Positions 18,069-25,980 of a stretch of DNA of 64,000 nucleotides are shown here, in pieces; the stretch's first letter is position 1, and every line of letters begins with the position of its first letter. The notes beneath the pieces were generated by a model. That model saw nothing but the letters and a program-made list of their open reading frames with translations. It searched no databases and was not told the origin of the DNA. This DNA is from Dyadobacter sediminis (GTDB lineage: Bacteria > Bacteroidota > Bacteroidia > Cytophagales > Spirosomataceae), in NCBI RefSeq assembly GCF_005860765.1, contig NZ_VCEI01000025.1, positions 434,001 to 498,000 on the forward strand, read 5' to 3'. A program made the position numbers and the translations under genes.

Positions 18069-19151
18069 TCAAACAACTTCCCTGCATGCCCGGTAAATAT
18101 CCTTCCAGCCATCACGCTGCTTCAACACTGTTTCCATATACTCCAGAAATACAATCCTGTCCTGCACCGGATCCTTGATTATGGCACCGATAAGACTGCT
18201 GGCGAGGTCGTCGGCCTTCAGACTGGCATCGCCAAAATGATAAGCAAGTGACAAGCCGTTATTCATTACGGATATTGCCTCTGCCGTACTCAGTGTGCCG
18301 GAAGGCGATTTGAGCTTTGTTTTTCCATCTGCGGATACTCCGCTCCTTAATTCTCTGAAAATGGTTACAATCCGGTTTATTTCCTCGTGTATCGGTTTTT
18401 CAACAGGCAAGTCAATGCCCTTGCTGAAACCGGCTACACGTTGCTGTACAATTCTTACTTCTTCTTCCATGGTTTCCGGAACCGGAAGAATAACTGTATT
18501 GAATCTTCTTTTCAGCGCGCTGGATAAATCATTGACGCCTTTGTCCCGGTTATTGGCTGTAGCGATGATATTAAAGCCCTGCACTGCCTGAATTTGCGTG
18601 TTAAGCTCAGGAACAGGCAGCATTTTTTCGGATAAAATAGTTATCAGTGTATCCTGCACGTCTGATCCGATGCGGGTAAGTTCTTCTATTCTTACGATTT
18701 TGCCTTCTTTCATGCCACGCATAACCGGTGTTTCGACAATAGCTTCCAGCGTAGGTCCCGCAGACAGCAACTGTGCATAGTTCCAGCCATACCGGACGGA
18801 TTCTTCGCTTGTGCCGGCTGTTCCCTGTATAACGAGTGCGGAGCTGCCGGAAATGGCAGCGCTAAGATGTTCGGAAACCCAGGATTTGGCAGTGCCCGGC
18901 AGTCCGTAGAGCAGCAAAGCCCGGTCGGTGGTAAGTGTAGCCACAGCTATTTCCATCAATCTCCTGTTACCGATGTATTTTGGACTTATGGCAAAACCAT
19001 TGTTCAGCGTGCCGCCCATCAGGTAGGTGACAACTGCTTGCGGAGAGAGCAGCCAGTTGGCAGGTCTGGTATTTGCGTCCTGTTTCCTGAGTTCTTCTAT
19101 TTCCTGTGCAAATTGCTGTTCGGCCGAGGCTCTTAAAATATTTCCTGACAT
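18069..19151 (-). CDS. MoxR-family AAA+ ATPase (YehL-like)
   Basis: ATPase of 360 residues. Walker A is GLPGTAKS (83-90), Walker B is KIVRIEEL (151-158), sensor 1 is IIATANNRD (195-203), and SALKRRFN supplies the arginine finger region. The length matches E. coli YehL (about 362, from memory). MoxR ATPases form hexamers that act with VWA partners as specialised chaperones. It is the third gene of a five-gene operon, 7 bp downstream of the DUF5691 gene and 45 bp upstream of DUF5682; the VWA partner is the last gene. Cytoplasmic. Confidence 0.93.
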   Translation of the reverse strand: MSGNILRASAEQQFAQEIEELRKQDANTRPANWLLSPQAVVTYLMGGTLNNGFAISPKYIGNRRLMEIAVATLTTDRALLLYGLPGTAKSWVSEHLSAAISGSSALVIQGTAGTSEESVRYGWNYAQLLSAGPTLEAIVETPVMRGMKEGKIVRIEELTRIGSDVQDTLITILSEKMLPVPELNTQIQAVQGFNIIATANNRDKGVNDLSSALKRRFNTVILPVPETMEEEVRIVQQRVAGFSKGIDLPVEKPIHEEINRIVTIFRELRSGVSADGKTKLKSPSGTLSTAEAISVMNNGLSLAYHFGDASLKADDLASSLIGAIIKDPVQDRIVFLEYMETVLKQRDGWKDIYRACREVV

Positions 19152-19158
19152 AAATTTT

Positions 19159-20622
19159 TTAAATTATATTATTTTTTAGATCTATAATCCGCATCATCTC
19201 CAGCGCCTGCGCTTTGAAATATCTGTGCTGATAAGTCTCACTTGCATCTTCTGCATAGTGTTTCAATGCTGAAAGAGTTTGCACAGGCAAGTGCAGGGCC
19301 AGCCTTTGATAAACCGGCTGTGAAATGATATACGGGTTTTTTGAAAGGTGTTCCAGCAGTCGTTCCGATAAAGATTCCGGCAAAAGACTATAATCATCGG
19401 TCAGCAGATAAGTCAGCAGCTGATGCAAGCTGTCAATGATGAACTGTTCGTAAAAAGGCATGCGTTCGTGCTCCGTCAAGGCATCCAGCAAAGTAATATC
19501 CTGTATTTCCTGCGTATGAAGCAAAGCCAATGCCCAGATTTTATTCTTGAAAAATGAAGCCGATTGGGCCAGATATCCGAGCAGGTGTTTGGAGTCTTTG
19601 TGCTGTAAAAATAACCGGATCAGTTCCGGTTCTGTTACGTTGAGGTGCCGAGCCAGTGTGGCAGGATCCATATATTGCAGTATTTGGCCGGTAACATAAA
19701 TAGGATCGGGCACATCCTTGTGAGCGCTTACTTTGTCTATGCCAGTTTTAAAAAGATTTTCATCCGGAGAAATATCGTCCCTGATGATTAAAACTTTCTT
19801 TTTAGTAAGAAGCAAATGCCTTTCTTCTTTAATGCTGATGGCGCTGAGCAGATATTCAAGGTACCTTTTATTGACAGCAGATCCTTGCATTTTCTGCAGA
19901 AGTCGGATGGCGGCTTCTTTTATTTTCTGGCTTTTGTCTTTTAGCAGACTCTGTAAAAACGGCTCATCCGCAATGGAAAGATTCTGGTCCAGCAATTCAA
20001 TCAATGCCAGACGATTGGCAGCATTCTCGGCAGAAATGGCTTGTTCCAGAAGCTCAATGGCTCTTTGCGGATCCGTGTTCCGTACATTTTTCAGAAATGC
20101 TTTGCGACTTTCAAAGTTTCCGGTTTCCCATATATTTTCTTCCTCACGGTTTTCAAGTAATATGCGCCAGCTTTCATTAAGCTGACAAAGCCATTTGCCG
20201 GTTTCACCACAAGCCTTGACAAGCGGGAATGCTGACTTTTTATGTTCCAGGGCTTTATTTAAAATCAATGGAACCAGCTCCGGAGTCAGCACACTGTTGC
20301 TTTTATTGACATCATTCATAAAGTACTGAAACAATACCTCCTCTTTTGAAATCAATGCAGCCATGATATTTCCGTGCAGCTTTTTACTGATCAGCGGCAA
20401 TGTTTCCACCGGGCATTCTGGCAAAGTATTTTCCACGTAGAGCGGATTTCTTCCAGCTTCTTCGTACAAGAGCGTGGTAATGGCAAGTTTGAGAAAGTGA
20501 TCTTCTTTATCCGGATGCTGTAATGCTATCTTTTGCCCGGTTTCCTGTAAGGACGGCGAAGGCTGCGGCATGTATTTGTCGGTTCCCAGCAAGGCAGCCT
20601 TTAAGATTTCACTGGCTATCAT
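19159..20622 (-). CDS. DUF5691-like helical-repeat protein
   Basis: Protein of 487 residues, leucine-rich and predicted almost wholly helical, starting MIASEILKAALLGTDKYMP. The start ILKAALLGT and the position between a SWIM protein and a MoxR ATPase are those of DUF5691, which accompanies these operons; I name it on that basis rather than on catalytic motifs, of which I see none. Segments such as RKAFLKNVRNTDPQRAIELL look like HEAT or armadillo repeats, so a scaffold role is plausible. Its ATG overlaps the stop of the SWIM gene by 4 bp, indicating translational coupling. Confidence 0.75.
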   Translation of the reverse strand: MIASEILKAALLGTDKYMPQPSPSLQETGQKIALQHPDKEDHFLKLAITTLLYEEAGRNPLYVENTLPECPVETLPLISKKLHGNIMAALISKEEVLFQYFMNDVNKSNSVLTPELVPLILNKALEHKKSAFPLVKACGETGKWLCQLNESWRILLENREEENIWETGNFESRKAFLKNVRNTDPQRAIELLEQAISAENAANRLALIELLDQNLSIADEPFLQSLLKDKSQKIKEAAIRLLQKMQGSAVNKRYLEYLLSAISIKEERHLLLTKKKVLIIRDDISPDENLFKTGIDKVSAHKDVPDPIYVTGQILQYMDPATLARHLNVTEPELIRLFLQHKDSKHLLGYLAQSASFFKNKIWALALLHTQEIQDITLLDALTEHERMPFYEQFIIDSLHQLLTYLLTDDYSLLPESLSERLLEHLSKNPYIISQPVYQRLALHLPVQTLSALKHYAEDASETYQHRYFKAQALEMMRIIDLKNNII

Positions 20623-21929
20623 TTTATAAAATATGTTTTATCAGGCGACCAGAGCGTGTGAATGCTGAACTGCTCATTTTCATAAATACCAAAGCAGCTA
20701 AAGGCTTTTCCTCTTGTAAAAGCCAGTATCCGCCAGCATGCTTCTTCCGGATTGGCAATGGCAAAGCCTTGTTTGTCGTGATCGTACAGCAGCCATGTTT
20801 TATCCCGGAAAGTCACCTGTACATTGTTCAGCAAAAAAGGTATTTGTTCTGCAAAGGGATTCTGCGCCAGCTGTGCCGTAATTTTGTGATAAACGGATTG
20901 CACGGAATGATCTGCTTCAATCTGGATACCTGTCGCAGGCACTGTGCGCTGTTCTTTTATCAATGCCCGCAACGGTGTCAGGCCCGGGAAAAAAACAACA
21001 TCGGCTTCTATATGCAAGCCGGGAAAAAGAAAATGCTGCGGTATCTGACTGGCTGCATAAAAATGGAGCAGTAATGCAAACCGCTTCTCGGTCAGGCTGT
21101 AAAGCCATATTTTTTCTGTGGATAAATTTTGATCTTCAGTAACCGAAACAGAAAGTACAACCCATGTGTCCCGAACAGGCGTGCCCTGCAGTACTTCTTC
21201 TTTTGTAGTGATCCAGCCAATGAGCGTCTGTATTTCCTTTGCCATTTCCTGTGGCAGCATATCAATATGCCGGAATGCTTCTGTGATAAGGTAAATGCCT
21301 GAAAGCCTCTTGATCAGAGCGCGGTGCCAGCCTTCTTCATAAAAATGGATATTATGGATTTGCCTCAGCTGGTTTGCCAGTCCGCCTGCCTGTGCATCCA
21401 CCATACGGGCTGTAATGTTCTGGCTAAACCGATAGCTGTTTTGCGGCACGTTCATGATGCCTGTTCTGACCGCATCTTTGATCCATAATCTCAGTTCTTC
21501 TATGCCTGCGTCCACCTTTTTTTCTCTGGCAGCTATGCGTTTTGCCTGAGCTGCTTCATCTGGCGGTCCGGTTTCTTTCAATTCCTTTGCCGCTTCTTTT
21601 CCCTCACGTTTATTAAGCCATTCGGATACATGCTGCGGCAGTTCCTCTGATTTTGTAAACACATCGGACTGTTGGCTGTAAAGCAGTAATAGTCCCAAGC
21701 CATGCTTGCAGGGAAATTTCCTGCTGGGACAAGAGCATTTGAAAGCAATGTTCTGAAGGTCAATAATGGTTATGTAAGGGGTTTTTCCGCTTCCCTGGCA
21801 ATCGCCCCAGAGTGCTTTACTGTGCATGCTTTTAGTTACCCACTTTGCATGGTTTGCCAACTGTTGTCCGGCTTTGGCAGAAGCATCATCAGGTGCCAGT
21901 TGAAGGACCTGATCTCTGGTGTATTGCAT
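20619..21929 (-). CDS. SWIM zinc-finger protein (YehQ-like), first gene of MoxR-VWA operon
   Basis: Protein of 436 residues with a SWIM zinc finger at residues 65-76: CSC, six residues, then CKH (CxC-x6-CxH), inside IAFKCSCPSRKFPCKHGLGL. SWIM fingers bind DNA or proteins. The rest has no motif I recognise; a charged helical linker around 105-150 separates the finger from a C-terminal domain. It opens the operon and would be made in a coupled way with the DUF5691 protein (4-bp overlap). E. coli YehQ is also a SWIM protein next to yehL, yehM and yehP, so the set is conserved across phyla. A possible promoter lies about 75 bp upstream. Confidence 0.85.
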   Translation of the reverse strand: MQYTRDQVLQLAPDDASAKAGQQLANHAKWVTKSMHSKALWGDCQGSGKTPYITIIDLQNIAFKCSCPSRKFPCKHGLGLLLLYSQQSDVFTKSEELPQHVSEWLNKREGKEAAKELKETGPPDEAAQAKRIAAREKKVDAGIEELRLWIKDAVRTGIMNVPQNSYRFSQNITARMVDAQAGGLANQLRQIHNIHFYEEGWHRALIKRLSGIYLITEAFRHIDMLPQEMAKEIQTLIGWITTKEEVLQGTPVRDTWVVLSVSVTEDQNLSTEKIWLYSLTEKRFALLLHFYAASQIPQHFLFPGLHIEADVVFFPGLTPLRALIKEQRTVPATGIQIEADHSVQSVYHKITAQLAQNPFAEQIPFLLNNVQVTFRDKTWLLYDHDKQGFAIANPEEACWRILAFTRGKAFSCFGIYENEQFSIHTLWSPDKTYFIK

Positions 21930-22486
21930 TCGTAACAGGATGAAGAATATCGAGAAACGAAAATAGCCATAATGCTTTGATTATTTTCCATGGGTTTACA
22001 GTGCAAAATATTTTCTTGCTGCAAACAACATGAAAGCAGCATTTTTAACAAAAAAAGTATATCTGAAACTAAGCCGAATGATGACAATTCCGCTGATATG
22101 CCATGGAAAGAATAAAGAAAATATTTGTAGATTTTTTACACCGTATAACCCTGTTTGTGGCAGTAATTTATAACAGGCTTTTCCAGTTCTGCAATGAAGT
22201 GCCGATTCTTCTAATTGATAAAAGATTTAAATCTGAATGCGGAATCCAAGTGGAAAGCAGTCTGGTAATCTTGTAAGAATTTGCTTCCCAGATAATTAGG
22301 GGTATATTACAGATGAAAAAATATTGATCTGCAAGGTTTTAGAAGTGCTTTTTTTAAAGTTTGTATTGGAGTAAATAAAAAACACGCAGGTTTCAAAATG
22401 AACCCGCGTGTCAAATTACACTTCATCAACAAACTAAAAACCAAATAAAACTAATACGAAAAAATTCGCTTGTCAAGTTTTTTTTG
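21930..22486 (-). other. Intergenic region upstream of the SWIM operon
   Basis: No credible protein gene. On the minus strand it holds a terminator hairpin (22375-22411) that would end the tRNA-like RNA transcript, a 360-bp AT-rich stretch with nothing recognisable, and a TATTTTGCAC sequence at 22010-22001 that resembles the -7 region of the RNA promoters in this window (one base short of TAnnTTTG) and is the best candidate for the operon promoter. Confidence 0.5.
22375..22411 (-). terminator. Terminator downstream of the tRNA-like RNA
   Basis: On the minus strand ACACGC and GGGTT pair with AACC and GCGTGT (one internal mismatch), followed by TTTTTTATTT. It lies 76 bp beyond the end of the 161-nt RNA and about 450 bp before the SWIM gene, so it separates the two transcripts. 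Confidence 0.7.
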
Positions 22487-22647
22487 CTGTAGGAGGGGGA
22501 TTCGAACCACCCACGGTGCGGTTAGCTACGGTACAAATACTGTTGGTGGTCCACCCCAGTCGACTTGCGTCGGCATTATGCCGCGTTTATCCCTTATTCA
22601 CCACCCCCGAGACAGGAGGGCATGGCTGCCAGTTTCATCACCCTACA
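22487..22647 (-). ncRNA. 161-nt structured RNA with tRNA-like ends (aberrant class II tRNA or tRNA-derived RNA)
   Basis: Read on the minus strand, the ends pair as a 7-bp acceptor stem TGTAGGG/TCCTACA with discriminator G; TG and a D-arm ATG-AAACTGGCAGC-CAT follow, then an anticodon-like arm CCCTC-CTGTCTC-GGGGG (triplet GTC), and a T-arm with TTCGAAT near the 3' end. Between the last two lie about 90 nt instead of 5-20, containing GGTGGT/ACCACC, CGGCA-TAA-TGCCG and other pairings. It has a -7-type element upstream and a terminator downstream. A pyrimidine at position 37 and a mismatched T-stem argue against an ordinary elongator tRNA. It does not look like tmRNA, whose ends and internal reading frame are absent. 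Confidence 0.6.
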
Positions 22648-22700
22648 ATGTGATAATCAATTCAGAAAAACATTTAAGCTGTTCCCTTTATTTGACTGTG

Positions 22701-22708
22701 CAAAACTA
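22701..22708 (-). promoter_or_regulatory. -7 element of the tRNA-like RNA
   Basis: TAGTTTTG on the minus strand, followed by CAC as at the other RNA promoters here, 54 bp before the RNA start. No clear TTG is present 17-23 bp upstream, so the -33 element is weak. Confidence 0.5.
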
Positions 22709-22817
22709 AAACTTCTCATCTTAAATATAAAATTTTTTCATTTAAAATTGACAAAATTTACAATTTTTCCATAATTTGGTAAGTATTATTATAAATAATT
22801 CAAACAAATCAGGCTAA

Positions 22818-23288
22818 ATGCAAAAATATTCTGATATTGATAACACGGATTTACGCATTCTTTCTTTGCTGATGGAGAACGCGGCGCTGCCTTATACCGA
22901 GATCGGTAAGCGGGTTTTTGTTTCCGGGGGCACCGTGCATGTGCGCATGAAAAAGCTGGAACAAATGGGGATTGTACGCGGTTCTCAGCTGATTATCGAT
23001 CCGGCAAAGCTCGGCTGGGACATCAGTGCATTTTTAGGGATTTACCTTGAAAAAAGTTCTTTGTACGAGCAAGTGGCAACCGAGCTGGAAAGCATTCCGG
23101 AGGTAGTCAATATTCATTATACAACGGGTATCTACAGTATTTTTATCAAAATCGTCTGCCGCGACACAGGGCATTTAAGAGAAATCCTTCATGATAAGAT
23201 CCAGAAAGTGAACGGCATCCAGCGGACCGAAACCTTTATTTCGCTTGAAGAACGTATCAATCGTTCCATTCCGCTTGCTGAAAGCTGA
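22818..23288 (+). CDS. Lrp/AsnC family transcriptional regulator
   Basis: Regulator of 156 residues: N-terminal helix-turn-helix (NTDLRILSLLMENAALPY, then GKRVFVSGGTVHVRMKKLEQMG) and a C-terminal ligand-binding RAM domain (residues 70-150). Length and order are typical. The upstream AT-rich region (22709-22817) is shared with the divergent tRNA-like RNA gene, so Lrp could act on both. Amino-acid ligand unknown. No adjacent amino-acid metabolism gene gives a clue. Confidence 0.93.
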   Translation: MQKYSDIDNTDLRILSLLMENAALPYTEIGKRVFVSGGTVHVRMKKLEQMGIVRGSQLIIDPAKLGWDISAFLGIYLEKSSLYEQVATELESIPEVVNIHYTTGIYSIFIKIVCRDTGHLREILHDKIQKVNGIQRTETFISLEERINRSIPLAES

Positions 23289-23374
23289 AACTTTATAACT
23301 ATATTAAAAAGAATTTCTGCTTCTTGTTGGATATATAAAAAACTTATATATATTTGTAAAGAAAATTATGACTT

Positions 23375-23728
23375 ATGGATAACAACGCAACCAGTAACGA
23401 GTATGTACGCGGTACATTGAAAACAATAGTATTGAATTTACTTGCTGAACATAGTCGGATGTACGGATACGAGATTACGCAGGAGGTTAAAGACCGGACT
23501 GGAGGAGCTATTGCCCTTACTTTCGGGGCATTGTACCCGGTACTGCACAAGCTGGAACAGGAAGGCTTGCTGATCACGGAATCGGTAGAAGTGGACGGAA
23601 GGCTGAGAAAATATTATTCGCTGACTACGCCCGGCAATGAAGCCGCACGGGATAAAACCACTGATCTGGAAAGATTTATAGAAGCAGTAAGATTATTGCT
23701 GGCACCAAGAGTGCTGACCTCAGAATAA
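23375..23728 (+). CDS. PadR family transcriptional regulator
   Basis: Winged-helix regulator of 117 residues: LAEHSRMYGYEITQEVKDRT, then FGALYPVLHKLEQEGLL and GRLRKYYSLTTPG are the recognition helix and wing of the PadR family. It belongs to the short, PadR-s2-like group, without the long C-terminal helix. The TonB-type gene follows 36 bp downstream. In Bacteroidota, PadR genes often precede proteins with a permease prefix domain, which is exactly the N-terminus of the next protein, so the pair is probably a regulated unit. Confidence 0.92.
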   Translation: MDNNATSNEYVRGTLKTIVLNLLAEHSRMYGYEITQEVKDRTGGAIALTFGALYPVLHKLEQEGLLITESVEVDGRLRKYYSLTTPGNEAARDKTTDLERFIEAVRLLLAPRVLTSE

Positions 23729-23764
23729 ATTCTTTACATGGCTGAAATCTAAACAGATAATCCG

Positions 23765-24787
23765 ATGAAACGCCTTCAGGAAAATCGCATTGACTTGATT
23801 AATAAATATTTGCAGTCGAGCAAACTGGATCCGGAATTGCTTCCCGAAATACTGGACCATCTGGCTTGCGAGGCCGAAGAATGCCTTTGGAACGGAAAGC
23901 CGTTTGAGCAGATATACAAGGAAATTACAGAAACTGCCGATGCGCAACTGCTCCTGAATTTAAGTGTTGATCATAAAAATCTGTTAGCCATGGAAAAGTC
24001 ACTGAATGACATCGTTTTTGAAGGAAGAAACAAGCTTTACGGAGCCTATGACCTGAGGAAAAGTTACGGACAAACCATCCAGCGTTCTGTGTTAATGGGC
24101 GTTACGTTGTTTTTGCTGATGGTGATGCTGCCGAATTTGTATGCACGTCTGGTGCCGGAGCCTAAGGATTCCGACATCGCCTATATTGTAGAAGCCAAAC
24201 CGGTGGACATTAAAATAGAAGTTCCTCCGGTGCCGCCAGCAGCAGAAAAACCTGCTCCGGCAGTAAAAATGGTAAGGTCGCTGCCGCCGGTTGTATTGCC
24301 TGACAATCAAGTGGAAATTGAAAATATCCCGCCTACAAAGGAAGAGCTGGAAACCGCGTTGCCGGGACAGGAAAACATAAGCGGGATAGAAGATCTGGAT
24401 GGCATCGTGCCGCCGACAGTACCGGTTGCCAATGATAAAGCGATTGCCGCAGAAGTAAAGCCGAAGAGCGATGAAATATTCCGGATTGTGGAGCAGGCTC
24501 CGGAATACCGAGGCGGAATTGCTGCCATGAGCGCGTTTCTGCAGAAAAATCTGAAGTATCCGTCTCCGGCTGCAACAGCCGGAATACAGGGCAGGGTTTT
24601 CGTTGAATTTACAGTGGGGACGGATGGAAAGATTGAAAACGTTACTGCGATCAAAGGAATCGGATTCGGGTGTGATGAAGAAGCGGTGCGGGTTGTGAAA
24701 CTCATGCAAAACTGGATTCCGGGCAAGCAGTCAGGTGCTCCGGTTCGTGTCCGGTTTACATTGCCGATTGCATTCCAGCTTAATTAA
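23765..24787 (+). CDS. Energy transducer TonB with an N-terminal permease-prefix-like domain
   Basis: Protein of 340 residues. The C-terminus (about 250-340) is a TonB C-terminal domain: KYPSPAATAGIQGRVFVEFT, VGTDGKIENV and a final VRFTLPIAF. A single membrane helix is at about 113-134 and a proline/valine-rich periplasmic spacer follows. The first 60 residues (LDPELLPEILDHLACEAEE) resemble the prefix domain normally found in front of PadR-controlled ABC permeases, so a cytoplasmic domain of about 110 residues precedes the helix, unlike classical TonB, whose cytoplasmic part is tiny. It lies 36 bp behind padR. I infer a TonB whose level or activity is tied to PadR. Confidence 0.85.
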   Translation: MKRLQENRIDLINKYLQSSKLDPELLPEILDHLACEAEECLWNGKPFEQIYKEITETADAQLLLNLSVDHKNLLAMEKSLNDIVFEGRNKLYGAYDLRKSYGQTIQRSVLMGVTLFLLMVMLPNLYARLVPEPKDSDIAYIVEAKPVDIKIEVPPVPPAAEKPAPAVKMVRSLPPVVLPDNQVEIENIPPTKEELETALPGQENISGIEDLDGIVPPTVPVANDKAIAAEVKPKSDEIFRIVEQAPEYRGGIAAMSAFLQKNLKYPSPAATAGIQGRVFVEFTVGTDGKIENVTAIKGIGFGCDEEAVRVVKLMQNWIPGKQSGAPVRVRFTLPIAFQLN

Positions 24788-24825
24788 AATAAGGCATATC
24801 GCGTAAACACCGTCCTGTATAACAG

Positions 24826-24861
24826 AAAATCCTCGCTAAAACGGGGATTTTTTCTTTTTTT
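24826..24861 (+). terminator. Terminator after the TonB gene
   Basis: Ten-base-pair stem AAAATCCTCG/CGGGGATTTT with loop CTAAAA (one G-T pair) followed by a long T-rich tract. Confidence 0.85.
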
Positions 24862-24919
24862 TGTACTGAATATTTTACTGCTCAATTTTTCCTGATACTT
24901 ATTTCATTCTGCAAGTTTA

Positions 24920-25468
24920 ATGTACGCTATCATTGATATAGAGACGACCGGAGGAGGAGGAACAGCGCGCATAACGGAAATAGCTGTTTTCAGACATGAT
25001 GGTTTGAAAGTTGTTGATACTTTTCATTCATTAATAAACCCGGAGATTTACATTCCGCCATTTATCACACGCCTGACCGGAATTGATAATGAAATGGTAC
25101 GGAATTCACCCACATTTTCCGACGTTCAGGATGCTTTGCGGAATATAACCAAGGATGCCTGGTTTGTAGCGCACAATGCAAGGTTTGACTATGGATTTAT
25201 AAAGAGGGAATACGGCGCTCTGGAAGAGTATTTTCAGCGTGACATTTTATGTACGGTTCAGCTTAGCAGAAAAATATTTCCGGGATTGAAATCTTATAGC
25301 CTGGGAAAACTTTGTGAAAGCCTTCAGATCCATATTGAAAACCGGCACCGGGCGCATGGTGATGCAGAGGCAACTGTACGATTATTTGAAAAATTGCTTT
25401 TAAATGACAGTAAAAAGCTGATTCCGGTAGAGTCTTCGTATAGCAGGCCGGAAATTTTCGTGGAATGA
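24920..25468 (+). CDS. DEDDh 3'-5' exonuclease (DNA polymerase III epsilon-like)
   Basis: Exonuclease domain of 182 residues occupying the whole protein. All catalytic residues are visible: IIDIETTG (D and E), FVAHNARFDYGFIK (second D) and HRAHGDAEAT (H and last D). Bacteroidota often carry a longer version fused to a GIY-YIG nuclease; this one ends after the exonuclease and lacks it. It may be a proofreading subunit or a stand-alone repair/RNA-turnover exonuclease. Single-gene unit between the TonB terminator and a small lipoprotein gene. Confidence 0.92.
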   Translation: MYAIIDIETTGGGGTARITEIAVFRHDGLKVVDTFHSLINPEIYIPPFITRLTGIDNEMVRNSPTFSDVQDALRNITKDAWFVAHNARFDYGFIKREYGALEEYFQRDILCTVQLSRKIFPGLKSYSLGKLCESLQIHIENRHRAHGDAEATVRLFEKLLLNDSKKLIPVESSYSRPEIFVE

Positions 25469-25516
25469 TTTTTTAGAAGTTTAGTTAAAAATTACTAAAC
25501 TAAATTATTCTTCCCG

Positions 25517-25696
25517 ATGAAAGCTTATATCAATTGCCTTGTAATTCTTCTTATATCCGTCATGTTTACCAGCTGTGCAGCAATTGGTGATATATTCAAA
25601 ACGGGAGTCTGGACAGGAGTTATACTTGTTGTTGCCATCATTGCAATTGTAATCTGGGCACTTTCCAGAGTATTCGGTGGCGGGCGACGCGGATAA
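25517..25696 (+). CDS. Small lipoprotein with one membrane helix
   Basis: Open frame of 59 residues starting MKAYINCLVILL with a lipobox FTSC, then AAIGDIFKTGVWTGVI leading into a hydrophobic segment and a basic tail (GGGRRG). Short proteins of this pattern (SCAAIGDIFKxGVW) are widespread in Bacteroidota and are sometimes labelled phosphatidate cytidylyltransferase without good reason. The lipid anchor and the helix would place both ends at a membrane. Function unknown. Confidence 0.75.
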   Translation: MKAYINCLVILLISVMFTSCAAIGDIFKTGVWTGVILVVAIIAIVIWALSRVFGGGRRG

Positions 25697-25733
25697 AGTT
25701 TTCCGTTTTCAGACAGAAAATTAGCACGTATGC

Positions 25734-25764
25734 TTGTTTATAAAAGTTCTCTGTTTAATCTTTG
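25734..25764 (+). promoter_or_regulatory. Probable promoter of tRNA-Ala
   Basis: TTG at 25734-25736 and AATCTTTGCACACC from 25757, a near match to TAnnTTTG at about 20 bp spacing, sharing TTTGCAC with the other RNA promoters here. A leader hairpin GCCGGCA/TGCCGGC (25784-25790 and 25804-25810) follows before the tRNA. Confidence 0.5.
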
Positions 25765-25822
25765 CACACCATAAAAAAATCCGGCCGGCATAATTACGGT
25801 TTTTGCCGGCATGATTAAACCC

Positions 25823-25896
<74 letters not shown>

Positions 25897-25910
25897 CGTT
25901 TTTTTTACAT

Positions 25911-25947
25911 AAAATGGCCTTTCGTTTAATCACGGAAGGCCATTTTT
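25911..25947 (+). terminator. Terminator after tRNA-Ala
   Basis: AAAATGGCCTT pairs with AAGGCCATTTT, extended by TCG/CGG around the loop TTTAATCA, and is followed by T-rich sequence. Confidence 0.85.
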
Positions 25948-25980
25948 ATTTTCAGCTCCATTTGAAAATATCGAGTGTTA

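Noticed and set aside
22487..22647. tmRNA (ssrA) as identity of the 161-nt RNA
   Set aside because: Too short, has D- and anticodon-like arms, lacks the usual tmRNA 5' end and a tag-peptide frame.
22470..22709. Plus-strand ORF of 79 residues over the 161-nt RNA
   Set aside because: It is antisense to the tRNA-like structure and cysteine/arginine-rich without protein motifs; the RNA explanation fits the pairing of both ends.
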